Below are positions 7,824 to 16,944 of a DNA stretch of 64,000 nt, piece by piece. The translations under genes were made by a program, and so were the position numbers. Origin of the DNA: Kordia periserrulae (lineage in GTDB: Bacteria > Bacteroidota > Bacteroidia > Flavobacteriales > Flavobacteriaceae); assembly GCF_003054265.1 (NCBI RefSeq), contig NZ_QBKT01000001.1, positions 806,001 through 870,000 of the forward strand. Reading direction: 5' to 3'. Below the pieces are notes generated by a model, which saw only the letters and a list, made by a program, of their open reading frames with translations, ran no database searches and was not told where the DNA came from. How positions within the stretch are numbered: the first letter of the stretch is position 1; the number at the start of each line of letters is the position of its first letter.

Positions 7824-10716
7824 AATACGTTGCTGGATGCTTTCCAAAACGCTCTATATACAACTTACTAAAACGGGTACTGTTATGAATACCCACTGAA
7901 ATAGCAACTGCTTTTACATTGCTATACGTGTCTTCTTCTAGCAAGGTTCTCGCTTTTAAGAGCTGAATTTCTTGTTGAAATTTCTTCGGACTCAGTCCTG
8001 TAATGAGTTTTATTTTTCTGCGTAATTGACGTTCACTTACATAAACTTTCTCCGTAAGATCAGTTAACTTAAAATCAGGATTATCAATATTTTGCGCAAT
8101 AATCTCAGCCACTTTGTCAATCAATAGTTTGTCTGATTTTTTTATAATTGCTTTTTCCTCAGCAATGGTAGTAAGTTGTTCCGTAAAAGCTTCTGATACT
8201 TCTTCTTCATGTTCAACAGTTTGTGTACTCTCTTCTAAAAACTGTTTTCTACTTTCAGAACGCATGAGCAAATTGTAAACTCGTGCCAGTAATTCTGCCG
8301 CGACAAAAGGTTTACTCAAATAATCATCTACTCCAAAAGTCAATGCTTTGATTTTATATTTTATATCAGATAATGCCGTTAGCATGATGACAGGAATATT
8401 GCAATAGACTTCCGATGCTTTCAATGTTTCTAACAAGGTAAAGCCGTCCATAGCAGGCATCATTACATCAGAAACAATCAAGTCTACAGCAGTATTTTGT
8501 AGCTTATCCATTGCCTCTTTTCCGTTGTTTACCAATAATACACGATACTCTTTTTGCAAAATAGAAGCGATAAATTGTTGCATGTCTCTATGATCTTCCA
8601 CAATTAAAATTGTGTGTTCTTTCAACGTTTTATCCATATGTTGTAGCATGGAAGCAAACGTGTCTACAGAAGGTTTTATCTCATCTACTTGCGAACTTTG
8701 GTGTTTGTTAGTGTCCACATTTTCCAACGGAAGTTTAACTACAAACTGACTTCCTTTTTTTACTTCACTTTGTACGTGTATGGTACCATTCATAAACTCC
8801 ACCAATTCTTTTACCAACGACAAGCCAATTCCGTAACCACCTTCCAGTGGTTTTGAAGCATCATTGCTTTGAAAATACCGCTCAAATACATGTGGAATAT
8901 CTGTGGCAGGAATGCCAATGCCAGTATCTTTTACGGTGAGAATGAGTTGTTCGTCTTCCAATTTTCCACATACTTTAATAGTGCCATTTGCTGGTGTATA
9001 TTTAATAGCGTTGGAAAGTAAATTATTTAGAATTTTTTCCAGTTTTTTGGTGTCTACTATGGCAGTGTAGCTTTCCAAATCCTTAAAACAATAGTTAAAA
9101 TGTAGTTTCTTTTGCTTCATTATAGCGGTAAACTTTCGCATCGTTGTATTTAAAAAGGTATCCAAATCGACATTTTCTCGTTTCAACACCAACTCTTTGG
9201 CTTCTAGTTTGGACAAGTCTAGCATGTCATTCACCATCGTTTTTAAGGAATCTGTATTATTCATTGCCATCTGAATCTTTGCTTTTGTTGAAGCATCTAG
9301 ACTTTTATGATTTTCTTCTAACGCAAGTTCCAACGGACCTTTTATCAACGTCAACGGTGTTTGTAGCTCGTGCGTAATATTTGAAAAGAAATTTGATTTT
9401 ATCTTATCCAATTGCTCTAACTGCATATTTTTTTTGGCAATTTCTCGCGCAAGTTTGCTTTTCTTTTTCCAATCTTTATAAATATAAATCATACTAAAAA
9501 TACCTACTGCTAATAGCAACGCAATCCAAAAAATAATTTTATTCATCTTTTCACTTTTTGCTTCGGCAAGTTCAATATTCTTATCTCGTCGTTGTATTTC
9601 TATAAATGCTGTTTTTTTAAGTTCCTCTTTATTGGACATCTTTTTTTCAATAGCTACAATTTTTTCCAATAATAAATTTGCCTTCTCAAAAAAGCCCTTT
9701 TCTTTGTAGGCATCGTACAATAGATTTCCTGTAGCAATCTGTCTGTCTGAAAGTTTTTCATTTTCTAAAAGCGCAAATGCTTTTTCAGCATGGTACAACT
9801 TATCTGATACATTGTTATTTTTTTTACCAATAACTGCTTTCAAATAATGGTATTTAGACAATAAGCTTAAATATTGCTTATCTTCCTTTAGTATTAAATG
9901 CGCCTTATCTAAATAGAGAGTTGCGTTGGCAATGCTATTAATATCTACATAAATATGCGCCAACTCCAAATACGACATCGCTGTTCGTACGGACATACTA
10001 TTTCTTACAGAAGTAGCAATAGCTTTATAGGCATATACTAATGCGTCATCTATATTGCCCGCCTGTCTATTAAACCGAGCACAACGCAGATAAACAATAG
10101 ACGAAATTTTTGAAACATCTATTTGATTTTTTTCGACATAAGCAAACAATGAATGGTAGTGACTCAATGCAAGCTTGTAATTTTTTTGAAAGGCAAAAAT
10201 TTCAGCAATTTCTGTTGTTGCAGCTTGTCTTTGATGGTAAAAATAATCAGGATTGGTAGTATGCTCTGTTTTGGAAATAATGTCATTGAAAAAGTCCAAC
10301 GCCTTTGAAAAATCTCCTAAACTTTTATATACTGTTCCTTTAAAACGCAGTGCATGAAGCTTTAGTTTTAGACTTTCATCAGATTGTGTATTACTAGTGA
10401 GTGCTATAATCTTAGTACTATACTGTAATATATCCTCGTAACGAGGAACTTTTAAATAATAAGCAGAACTGTAATATACAAAACAGATATTGGTGTAAGC
10501 TTTTGCAGAATCAATAGCAGTTGTAGCTTTTTGAAGCATTTCCAAATTATCATTCAATTTCTTTTGATGCGTAGGTAATAAGTTTGATTGTAAATTATCA
10601 TCTTTAAATTCTGCTGTATTTTTATTCAGACCATAAGTTAAAAAAGAATACAGCAGTAGTATCCATAATGGGCTGTATTTTAGTGAATTTGGGCGATATT
10701 TTATAACAAAAAGCAT
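7807..10716 (-). CDS. Hybrid two-component sensor kinase / response regulator with AraC-type output
   Basis: A 969-residue one-piece signalling protein. The N-terminal region (about 40-380) looks like TPR helices in the periplasm, after a hydrophobic N-terminal segment. A transmembrane helix lies at about 391-412. The HisKA phospho-acceptor is H449 (NITHELQTP). The HATPase_c has N, G1 and G2 boxes (NNLLSNAIKYTP, DTGIGIP, GYGIGLSLVKELVE). The receiver domain has acceptor D750 (VSDVMMPAMDG) and K in DYLSKPF. The C-terminal HTH_18/AraC domain (about 870-969) ends almost at the stop codon. Such hybrids usually regulate neighbouring transport or catabolic genes, but no such locus is adjacent here. 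Its 3' end abuts the truncated insertion sequence. The ligand is unknown. Confidence 0.92.
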   Translation of the reverse strand: MLFVIKYRPNSLKYSPLWILLLYSFLTYGLNKNTAEFKDDNLQSNLLPTHQKKLNDNLEMLQKATTAIDSAKAYTNICFVYYSSAYYLKVPRYEDILQYSTKIIALTSNTQSDESLKLKLHALRFKGTVYKSLGDFSKALDFFNDIISKTEHTTNPDYFYHQRQAATTEIAEIFAFQKNYKLALSHYHSLFAYVEKNQIDVSKISSIVYLRCARFNRQAGNIDDALVYAYKAIATSVRNSMSVRTAMSYLELAHIYVDINSIANATLYLDKAHLILKEDKQYLSLLSKYHYLKAVIGKKNNNVSDKLYHAEKAFALLENEKLSDRQIATGNLLYDAYKEKGFFEKANLLLEKIVAIEKKMSNKEELKKTAFIEIQRRDKNIELAEAKSEKMNKIIFWIALLLAVGIFSMIYIYKDWKKKSKLAREIAKKNMQLEQLDKIKSNFFSNITHELQTPLTLIKGPLELALEENHKSLDASTKAKIQMAMNNTDSLKTMVNDMLDLSKLEAKELVLKRENVDLDTFLNTTMRKFTAIMKQKKLHFNYCFKDLESYTAIVDTKKLEKILNNLLSNAIKYTPANGTIKVCGKLEDEQLILTVKDTGIGIPATDIPHVFERYFQSNDASKPLEGGYGIGLSLVKELVEFMNGTIHVQSEVKKGSQFVVKLPLENVDTNKHQSSQVDEIKPSVDTFASMLQHMDKTLKEHTILIVEDHRDMQQFIASILQKEYRVLLVNNGKEAMDKLQNTAVDLIVSDVMMPAMDGFTLLETLKASEVYCNIPVIMLTALSDIKYKIKALTFGVDDYLSKPFVAAELLARVYNLLMRSESRKQFLEESTQTVEHEEEVSEAFTEQLTTIAEEKAIIKKSDKLLIDKVAEIIAQNIDNPDFKLTDLTEKVYVSERQLRRKIKLITGLSPKKFQQEIQLLKARTLLEEDTYSNVKAVAISVGIHNSTRFSKLYIERFGKHPATYFTASS

Positions 10717-11214
10717 AGGTAGGTTTTTACTAAATATAGGAAGTTTCAGCAGAAAAACGCAATTTTATTGGTTGAAAATTCTTTCTAAAATAAGTAAATG
10801 ACTACGAAAAAACCGTAAAATGTAATACGGGTTAAAAAAATTACGCAATCGTTGTAGTTTTTTGTTTAAGGGTTTTGAGTAGTTATCAAAAAAACCTTAA
10901 ACAAAAAAACGAGTGATTCATTATAAATCATTTAAAAAAAGGGAAAACCATAAACTTTTTACTGTTGCCAAATTTTTTAAAATGCATGGAAAAAAGAAAG
11001 AATAGTATTACAAAATACATTTTTTAGTACAAGAAATACGTAGTTCTTAAGTTAAAAACATGTTCAATTTGAGCAATTTACGATGAAAAATAGCTAAGGT
11101 GTGACACTTCAAACCCCATTTGCGACACTTCAACAAAAATGACTCGTATCAAACCTCAAAAAGTAACATCTTTGAAGCATCAAACAAAAAACGAACACTT
11201 AAAATTAAAATCTT
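10717..11214. other. Divergent intergenic region, 498 bp
   Basis: An AT-rich region between the divergent hybrid sensor and the ABA4-like operon. I see no coding capacity. It contains a spaced direct repeat (11103-11133, separate entry) and a weak -7-like box CATCTTTG at 11167-11174, one mismatch from TAnnTTTG, about 40 bases before the rightward start codon. Confidence 0.6.
11103..11133 (+). promoter_or_regulatory. Direct repeat GACACTTCAA x2, 21-bp period: candidate LytTR operator
   Basis: GACACTTCAA occurs at 11103-11112 and again at 11124-11133, exactly two helical turns apart and about 33 bases upstream of the -7-like box of the operon that encodes a LytTR regulator. LytTR proteins typically bind two direct repeats about 21 bp apart just upstream of a promoter. 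The pairing with the regulator at 13510-14280 is inferred. Confidence 0.45.
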
Positions 11215-11643
11215 ATGACACCAGCAGAAGTTTTTAAAATTGTAGGCGCACTAGCCTTACCGATGTGGGTTTTACTCGTATTTCTTCCCAAATGGAACGT
11301 CACCCGATTTCTAATCGATTACAAAATCATTCCTATTGTACTTTCAGTAATTTACGCTATATACATTACCAAAGCACTCATAGCTGGCGGTATGATGGAT
11401 TTCGGAAGTCTAGAATCTGTAATGCAACTCTTCACCGTAGAAAATGCAGTAGTAGCGGGCTGGATTCACTATTTAGCCTTCGATTTATTGGTCGGAATGT
11501 GGATTGTAAATCAAAATCGTAGTCTGCAAATTCATCCTGCAATCATTGCACCGTGTTTGCTGGGAACGTTCATGTTTGGACCTGTTGGCTTTTTAATTTT
11601 TATGATGATTCGTAGTGTGAAACTCAAAAAGACAAACTCATGA
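11215..11643 (+). CDS. ABA4-like membrane protein (DUF4281 family)
   Basis: A 142-residue integral membrane protein with about four hydrophobic helices. The segment GWIHYLAFDLLVGMWI matches the conserved Hxx(A/F)DLxVGxW signature of the ABA4-like family, named after a plant protein needed for neoxanthin formation. The role of bacterial members is not settled. The next gene overlaps by 4 bases (ATGA), which indicates translational coupling. First gene of an apparent four-gene operon that ends with a sensor/regulator pair. Confidence 0.7.
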   Translation: MTPAEVFKIVGALALPMWVLLVFLPKWNVTRFLIDYKIIPIVLSVIYAIYITKALIAGGMMDFGSLESVMQLFTVENAVVAGWIHYLAFDLLVGMWIVNQNRSLQIHPAIIAPCLLGTFMFGPVGFLIFMMIRSVKLKKTNS

Positions 11644-12437
11644 AACTACTAAATCACGTCCTCAATACCGTTAAAAAAGAAAGTCCAATATTATACACTA
11701 TTGTACTCATACATGTAGTATTTGCTATAATTTGTGTTGGCGGAATGCTGATAGACGAACGTACGCTTGGCGGCATCAGCGTATGGATAAAACCACTAAA
11801 ATTCTGGATTTCGGGCGGAATTTACATCTTAACATTAGGTTTCTTCATTACCAAATATCCGTATTCCCTAAAAAAGAAAAACATCCTCAGAAACATTGTT
11901 TCGTGGACACTATTACTTGAAACAGGCATCATATTTTATCAAGCAGTTCGTGGCGTGCGCTCGCATTACAATCAAGATTCACTATTTGATGGAATGCTAT
12001 TTACCGCAATGGGAATACTCATCGGAATCAATGTACTTATTATGATCCTATTAGCATTTGACGCCGCACGCTTAAAACTTAAAGTCGCAAAACCTATTCA
12101 AGTGGCAATCTGTATTGGTTGGATTGTGGTTATTGTTGGAAGTTGGGTTGGTGGACACATGATTGGTCAACTAGCACACAATGTTGGTGTAGCCGATGGC
12201 GGCGAAGGATTGCCCATTTTAAACTGGAGTACCGTTGGTGGCGATTTGCGTGTAGCACACTTTGTCGGATTGCATGGTATTCAAATAATTCCGTTATTCG
12301 CATGGATACTTGTCAAAAAATGGCATACCACCACACGCAACAAAGTCATTGCTGTATTAATATTCGGATTGCTATTTACAGCGTGTATCGCGTACGTATT
12401 CTATCAAGCAATGCAAGGAATTCCATTCATTAAATAA
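11640..12437 (+). CDS. Conserved-looking polytopic membrane protein, unknown function
   Basis: A 265-residue protein with about seven predicted transmembrane helices and no signal peptide. I recognise no family. Notable features are clustered polar and glycine residues inside otherwise hydrophobic stretches (VGSWVGGHMIGQLAHNVGVAD; HFVGLHGIQIIPLFAW), with several histidines that could lie in or near the membrane. It overlaps the ABA4-like gene by 4 bases and is followed 5 bases later by the kinase gene. The tight packing suggests it is either a target or a signal-sensing partner of the LytS/LytTR pair. Confidence 0.6.
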   Translation: MKLLNHVLNTVKKESPILYTIVLIHVVFAIICVGGMLIDERTLGGISVWIKPLKFWISGGIYILTLGFFITKYPYSLKKKNILRNIVSWTLLLETGIIFYQAVRGVRSHYNQDSLFDGMLFTAMGILIGINVLIMILLAFDAARLKLKVAKPIQVAICIGWIVVIVGSWVGGHMIGQLAHNVGVADGGEGLPILNWSTVGGDLRVAHFVGLHGIQIIPLFAWILVKKWHTTTRNKVIAVLIFGLLFTACIAYVFYQAMQGIPFIK

Positions 12438-12442
12438 TATAG

Positions 12443-13513
12443 ATGAAGATTTTCAACAAAGAAAAAAGATTACAATACATCGGATTCAATGATGTCTGGT
12501 TCATGATTATCGGAATCATTATTCTTGGTTTTGTGACCGATTATCTATTCAACAATTCATTTGCACGGTATCCTTTTTGGAAAGCGGTATCACATTGGAG
12601 CATTTCGTTATGTTTTTCTATAGTCAATTGGTGTGTGATGCGAACCTATTTTATCTACTTGCGAAAAAAACTTCCCAACGTTGCACAAGTAGGCAAACGC
12701 GCTCTTATTTTATTCTTTGCCATTGTGATTTCTGTGACTACGATTGACGCTATTGGCGGAACCATAATAGCCTATTTTTTAGATGCAAAATATTACTTTT
12801 CGGAACGTATTCGAGTGCTACTGCCTATCATCATTATCAGTGTGATGGTGATGGCAATTTACGAAGCAATTTACTATTACATCCAACTCAAAAAATCGAT
12901 TCGCGAAGAAGAGCAAGCCAAACAAGTCGTTGTTTTAGCACAGTTAGATGCCTTACGGAATCAGGCGCAGCCGCACTTTTTCTTTAACAGTCTAAATACC
13001 TTGCGCGATATCATTGATCAAAACTCCAAAGAAGACGCCAAAAAATTTGTAGACAAACTTTCGGATGTATATCGGTATATTTTAGATGCGAGCAATGCCA
13101 ATATCATTCCGCTTCGCGATGAGCTCAAATTTGCCAATGCCTACGTGCACATTCAAAAAGAACGTTTTGGTGCCAATTTGCAACTCAATTTGCAATTGCC
13201 AGAAACTATATTAGATGCTTTCATTGTGCCAATAAGTTTGCAATTACTGCTCGAAAATGCCATCAAACATAATGTCATTTCGCGCTCCAAACCGTTGACG
13301 ATTAATGTAAATTATAAAGATGATTATTTGGTGGTCAACAATACAATTCAAGCAAAATCAACACAATTACCCTCTACAAAATTAGGATTGGTCAATATGC
13401 AAAAACGCCACGATTTGATTGCTGAAAAACGTCCAAAAATTGAAAACAATGGTAAAGAATTTACGGTATTTGTTCCTTTATTAAAACCTTCTGACTTAAA
13501 ACATTCGTTATGA
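12443..13513 (+). CDS. LytS/YpdA-type sensor histidine kinase
   Basis: A 356-residue kinase. Four transmembrane helices occupy the first ~155 residues, followed by a short coiled coil and a His_kinase (PF06580-type) domain. The phospho-acceptor is H178 in QPHFFFNSLNTL, and a C-terminal HATPase-like N-box is present (LLLENAIKHNV). Kinases of this class phosphorylate LytTR regulators. The partner gene starts 4 bases before this one ends (ATGA overlap), so the two are translationally coupled. There is no separate extracellular sensor domain, so the signal probably acts in the membrane or through the upstream membrane proteins. Confidence 0.9.
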   Translation: MKIFNKEKRLQYIGFNDVWFMIIGIIILGFVTDYLFNNSFARYPFWKAVSHWSISLCFSIVNWCVMRTYFIYLRKKLPNVAQVGKRALILFFAIVISVTTIDAIGGTIIAYFLDAKYYFSERIRVLLPIIIISVMVMAIYEAIYYYIQLKKSIREEEQAKQVVVLAQLDALRNQAQPHFFFNSLNTLRDIIDQNSKEDAKKFVDKLSDVYRYILDASNANIIPLRDELKFANAYVHIQKERFGANLQLNLQLPETILDAFIVPISLQLLLENAIKHNVISRSKPLTINVNYKDDYLVVNNTIQAKSTQLPSTKLGLVNMQKRHDLIAEKRPKIENNGKEFTVFVPLLKPSDLKHSL

Positions 13514-14280
13514 ACATACTCATCATAGAAGACGAATTTCGCGCGGCAAATCAGTTGCAAAACATGTTGCAGAAATGTGGTTTTTCGTACAATTTATTAG
13601 ACACAATTGATACGGTAGAAGATGCCGTGCAATGGTTTCAAACCAACCCACTGCCCGATTTGGTGTTTATGGACATTCAACTGGCAGATGGTTTGAGCTT
13701 TGAAATCTTTCAAAAAGTGGAAGTAGATGCACCGATTATTTTCACCACAGCGTTTGACCAATATGCGATTCAGGCGTTTAAAGTCAACAGTGTCGATTAT
13801 CTCTTAAAACCTATTCAGCAAGAAGATTTGCAAAAAGCCTTGGATAAGTTCAACAAATCCAATCAATCGCAACATATTGAAGCTTCTGTATTAAAACAAT
13901 TATTAACAAGCATACAATCGCAAACCGAACTCAAAAACACCAAACAACGGCAAGGATTGCTGGTCAAAGAAGGCGCAGGTTTTGTGCAAATCAACATCGC
14001 AGATTTGTGTTATATGTATTCGGAAGACAGCGTTACGTTTGGCGTTACCGAAACCAAACGCTACGTTATTGACGAAACCATTGATCAATTATTCAGCACG
14101 CTCAATCATGAGGATTTTTACAAAATCAATCGTGGACAAATTGTAGCAAAGCGCGCCATTCTAAAAATACATCCATACTTCAATCACCGTGTAAAACTGT
14201 CCATGCAAAACGAACGCAATCAAGAATTCATCGTCAGCCGACAAAAAACAAGTGATTTTAAAGCGTGGTTGAATTGGTAG
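13510..14280 (+). CDS. LytTR-family response regulator
   Basis: A 256-residue regulator. The receiver domain covers residues 1-120, with acidic residues in IIEDE, phospho-acceptor D55 (VFMDIQLADG), a switch Thr in IIFTTAFDQYAI and the conserved Lys in DYLLKPI. A linker of about 30 residues is followed by a LytTR DNA-binding domain (about 150-256; HEDFYKINRGQIV is characteristic). Partner of the adjacent kinase. The 21-bp-period direct repeat in front of the operon is a plausible autoregulatory site. Confidence 0.92.
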   Translation: MNILIIEDEFRAANQLQNMLQKCGFSYNLLDTIDTVEDAVQWFQTNPLPDLVFMDIQLADGLSFEIFQKVEVDAPIIFTTAFDQYAIQAFKVNSVDYLLKPIQQEDLQKALDKFNKSNQSQHIEASVLKQLLTSIQSQTELKNTKQRQGLLVKEGAGFVQINIADLCYMYSEDSVTFGVTETKRYVIDETIDQLFSTLNHEDFYKINRGQIVAKRAILKIHPYFNHRVKLSMQNERNQEFIVSRQKTSDFKAWLNW

Positions 14281-14326
14281 TATTCATTTATAACTATCTT
14301 GTAGTGAAAAATTAAAAAAATAGAAC

Positions 14327-14941
14327 ATGAGTCAATTAAATTTTGGTGTTTTTAATGATTTTTGGGATAAAAATCCTAATCACTTGCCATTTTTAAGTTT
14401 GCACTATTTACCTAATATTTCAGAAGGTTGGGGTTTGTATCAAAGTATCGAAAAGCTTGATGTAATTATTGAAGAAAATGACTTATCTGGAATAATAGAA
14501 GGGATAAAACTTTTATTAAAAAGTGAAAATTGGCGACCGCATTTGGTAGCTTCATTAGCGATTTTAAAAATAAAAAAAGACGAGCAAATAAAACTTAAAT
14601 CGTTATTGTGGGAACGAATAAGAAAAGGTTCATGGGTAAGTCCTCAAATACTTGTTATTTTGTCAATTATCGATATTGACTTTAAAAAAATTGCGAAAGA
14701 AATATACGAAAATGGATTCCAAATAGTCTATTCAAAAATGTCATCTGTAGAACATCATTCAGCAAGAGGTCCAGCAGGGTTGCATGTTGATAATCAAAAG
14801 GTCATTGCTTCGGTAGAATATTTATTGCATGGTACAATTAATGACTCATTTGAAAATGATTGTGGCGGTTCAATTACAAAATCATGGAAAAAGAATTTAA
14901 TGGATTTAATAGAAAATAATAAGTTTACAATAAAGTCATGA
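14327..14941 (+). CDS. Hypothetical protein, HEAT-like helical
   Basis: A 204-residue protein, predominantly alpha-helical by residue pattern, with an ADxL-like middle (HLVASLAILKIKKDEQIKLKSLL as a helix pair; given here only as a feature, not a family match). No signal peptide or membrane segment. I do not recognise the family. The coding sequence looks more AT-rich than the flanking kinase and hydrolase genes, like the orphan at 16099-16674. It begins 46 bases after the response regulator but is probably not functionally part of that operon. Confidence 0.55.
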   Translation: MSQLNFGVFNDFWDKNPNHLPFLSLHYLPNISEGWGLYQSIEKLDVIIEENDLSGIIEGIKLLLKSENWRPHLVASLAILKIKKDEQIKLKSLLWERIRKGSWVSPQILVILSIIDIDFKKIAKEIYENGFQIVYSKMSSVEHHSARGPAGLHVDNQKVIASVEYLLHGTINDSFENDCGGSITKSWKKNLMDLIENNKFTIKS

Positions 14942-15013
14942 TGAGTTCAATAGTAGATAATAATTAAACTTCATTGTTCAATCAAATTATAAAACCCTAT
15001 TTTCGTCTCCATC

Positions 15014-16102
15014 ATGCCAAAAAAACTAAAACTCATCCTTATCAACCTATTGGTTCTTGTGATTGGAATTCTAATCATAGAACTCAGTTTTGGCGGTTGG
15101 TTGAGCAGTAGCAATCAGTTGAGCAACTTAGGAATTATCAAAGATGCCAAATTCGAATTTGAAGTTGGTGATTTGTACATGACCAAAACGCCTACAATAA
15201 CCTACACACGTGATGCATACGGATTGCGCGGCATCGCAACGTTTAATCAACCTGAAAAAATAGACATTTTAACCGTTGGCGGAAGCACGACCGATCAACG
15301 CTATCTGGACGATTCGCAAACTTGGCAAGAAGCGTTGCAACGTGAATTTCAAAAAAACGGAAAAGACATCTATGTTTCCAACGCTGGCGTTGACGGACAA
15401 TCAACCTACGGACATTTAAAAAGTACGGAAATTTGGTTTCCGAAAATTGAAAACTTGCAGCCTAAAGTCATTCTATATTATGTCGGAATCAACGATTTTT
15501 ACAGAGTCAATAGCGATGCCAAATACGATGACATTCAGCAAGTGAACAGCGGCGGATTCAAACAAAAAATCAAAGACAATTCTGCGTTGTATAGTGTATA
15601 TCGAAAGCTTCGAGGCATGCAACAAGCAACCAAATTTGAAGTCGGACATCGCAATATTGATTTTTCACGCGTGCATTACACCAAAGAAGAAATTTTAAAT
15701 GAAAAACTGCTAGAAATCTATGATGAAACCAATCTCAAAGCGTTTAAAACCCGCATTCAAAAACTAATAGACTACGCAAAAGGAATCAACGCAATTCCAA
15801 TATTCGTTACGCAACCAACCATGCATTACAAAATCAGAAATGGTGTGATTTTCGGAACGGAATCGACTAACTATTTAGAAGAAAAATACGCGTACAATGG
15901 TGTTGGGTATTTAACACTTCTCAACAAACTCAATCAAGCCATGAAAGAAGTCGCAGGCGAAGCGTCAGTCATCGATTTAACCAACGACGAAGACTGGAAT
16001 ATTATGGACTTTTACGATTATTTTCACAATACTCCAACAGGTGCCAAAAAAGTTGGGCAGAAAATGTATGAGAAACTTTTCCAACTCGGAGTTTTAAAGT
16101 GA
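15014..16102 (+). CDS. Membrane-anchored SGNH/GDSL-family hydrolase
   Basis: A 362-residue protein with an N-terminal hydrophobic anchor (LILINLLVLVIGILIIELSF). The SGNH blocks are in order: nucleophile Ser in TVGGSTTD, a Gly block around NAGVDGQSTYGHL, the GxND block YYVGIND, and the catalytic Asp/His pair in FYDYFHNTPTG near the C-terminus. Such enzymes are usually esterases, for example acetyl-hydrolases acting on glycans or lipids. The following glycosyltransferase-type genes suggest a cell-envelope glycan substrate, which is inference. The stop codon overlaps the GTG start of the next gene. Confidence 0.85.
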   Translation: MPKKLKLILINLLVLVIGILIIELSFGGWLSSSNQLSNLGIIKDAKFEFEVGDLYMTKTPTITYTRDAYGLRGIATFNQPEKIDILTVGGSTTDQRYLDDSQTWQEALQREFQKNGKDIYVSNAGVDGQSTYGHLKSTEIWFPKIENLQPKVILYYVGINDFYRVNSDAKYDDIQQVNSGGFKQKIKDNSALYSVYRKLRGMQQATKFEVGHRNIDFSRVHYTKEEILNEKLLEIYDETNLKAFKTRIQKLIDYAKGINAIPIFVTQPTMHYKIRNGVIFGTESTNYLEEKYAYNGVGYLTLLNKLNQAMKEVAGEASVIDLTNDEDWNIMDFYDYFHNTPTGAKKVGQKMYEKLFQLGVLK

Positions 16103-16674
16103 AGAATAGCAAAGAAATACCAAAGTTTAAAAGTGCTTTTCCTAGAACTTTACTTGTAGAAATTGAAGGGATAATTTCAAATATTAATATTACAACAAAA
16201 CATGTAGCGTCTAGGGATTTTACAATCTTTCTTAAAGGAGAAAAAATTGAAATACCTTATCGAATTTATTGGGAAGTATCAACATTATCTGAAGATACAT
16301 TGAATGATATTCAAAAGTTAATACTTGCCTGTATCCTAACACGGCATCACAATGGATTTATACGTGAAGAAAATCTAAACAAATTATTTTCATCTGATGC
16401 ATATTGGACAATTCCTTTTATTATACAACTTACAGGAGAATACGTTGTTGAAATACTTGAATTCATTTTTGAGAATTTTGATTTGCTTGATAAACAAAAC
16501 GTTCTCCGATTTATTCTAGAAAATAAATCATATTGGCAGAAAACAAAACAAAGAATAGCTAGTTATTGGAATTGTTACTATCGTTATGGTAAAAACTCAA
16601 AAAAGGGTAATTACGTAGGATTCAGGTTGATAGAAAAAATAGAAAGTTTGGAAGTTGAAAATATTGAATTTTAA
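16099..16674 (+). CDS. Hypothetical protein, GTG start overlapping the hydrolase stop
   Basis: A 191-residue soluble protein of unknown function. The GTG start at 16099 overlaps the TGA stop of the hydrolase gene, suggesting coupled translation; a later in-frame start cannot be excluded. The second half looks helical (WTIPFIIQL, YVVEILEFIFENFDLL). The C-terminus is rich in Lys, Tyr and Trp. It appears more AT-rich than the hydrolase it follows. I see no catalytic motif. Confidence 0.5.
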   Translation: MKNSKEIPKFKSAFPRTLLVEIEGIISNINITTKHVASRDFTIFLKGEKIEIPYRIYWEVSTLSEDTLNDIQKLILACILTRHHNGFIREENLNKLFSSDAYWTIPFIIQLTGEYVVEILEFIFENFDLLDKQNVLRFILENKSYWQKTKQRIASYWNCYYRYGKNSKKGNYVGFRLIEKIESLEVENIEF

Positions 16675-16944
16675 ATGCTGAATTAAAACATTGGTACACT
16701 TTCAAATTATCAAATTTACACATTAAAACAAACCGTCACTTCGAGTGAAATCTTGAAAAGATTTTGTATCGAGAAGTACTAGGAAACTAAATGTTTTCAA
16801 AGTATTTCTCGATACTTTTTTCTTTCATTTCGACAGGCTCAATGTGAAGAAAAACATTCGAAGTGACGTTTTGTACAACTTAATCGCCAACATTGAAAAC
16901 CAACTCAACAGCCAAAACCAAAAAAATTAAATACTTTTACCAAA
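16675..16944. other. Intergenic region with dispersed repeat
   Basis: No gene is seen. It contains a dispersed A/T-rich motif starting ACATTGGTACACTTTC (about 16687-16732) followed by an inverted-repeat element (16734-16868, separate entry). Confidence 0.6.
16734..16868. repeat. Dispersed palindromic repeat, about 135 bp
   Basis: The ends are inverted copies, CGTCACTTCGAGTG at the left and CATTCGAAGTGACG at the right. A nested TATCGAGAAGTACT / AGTATTTCTCGATAC inverted pair lies inside. Related copies occur at 43566-43678 and, as half-elements, at 51677-51720 and 51802-51857. No protein is encoded. Confidence 0.75.

Noticed and set aside
9144-9377. 77-codon plus-strand frame inside the hybrid sensor gene
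   Set aside because: It lies antisense to a conserved kinase domain, with no recognisable features.
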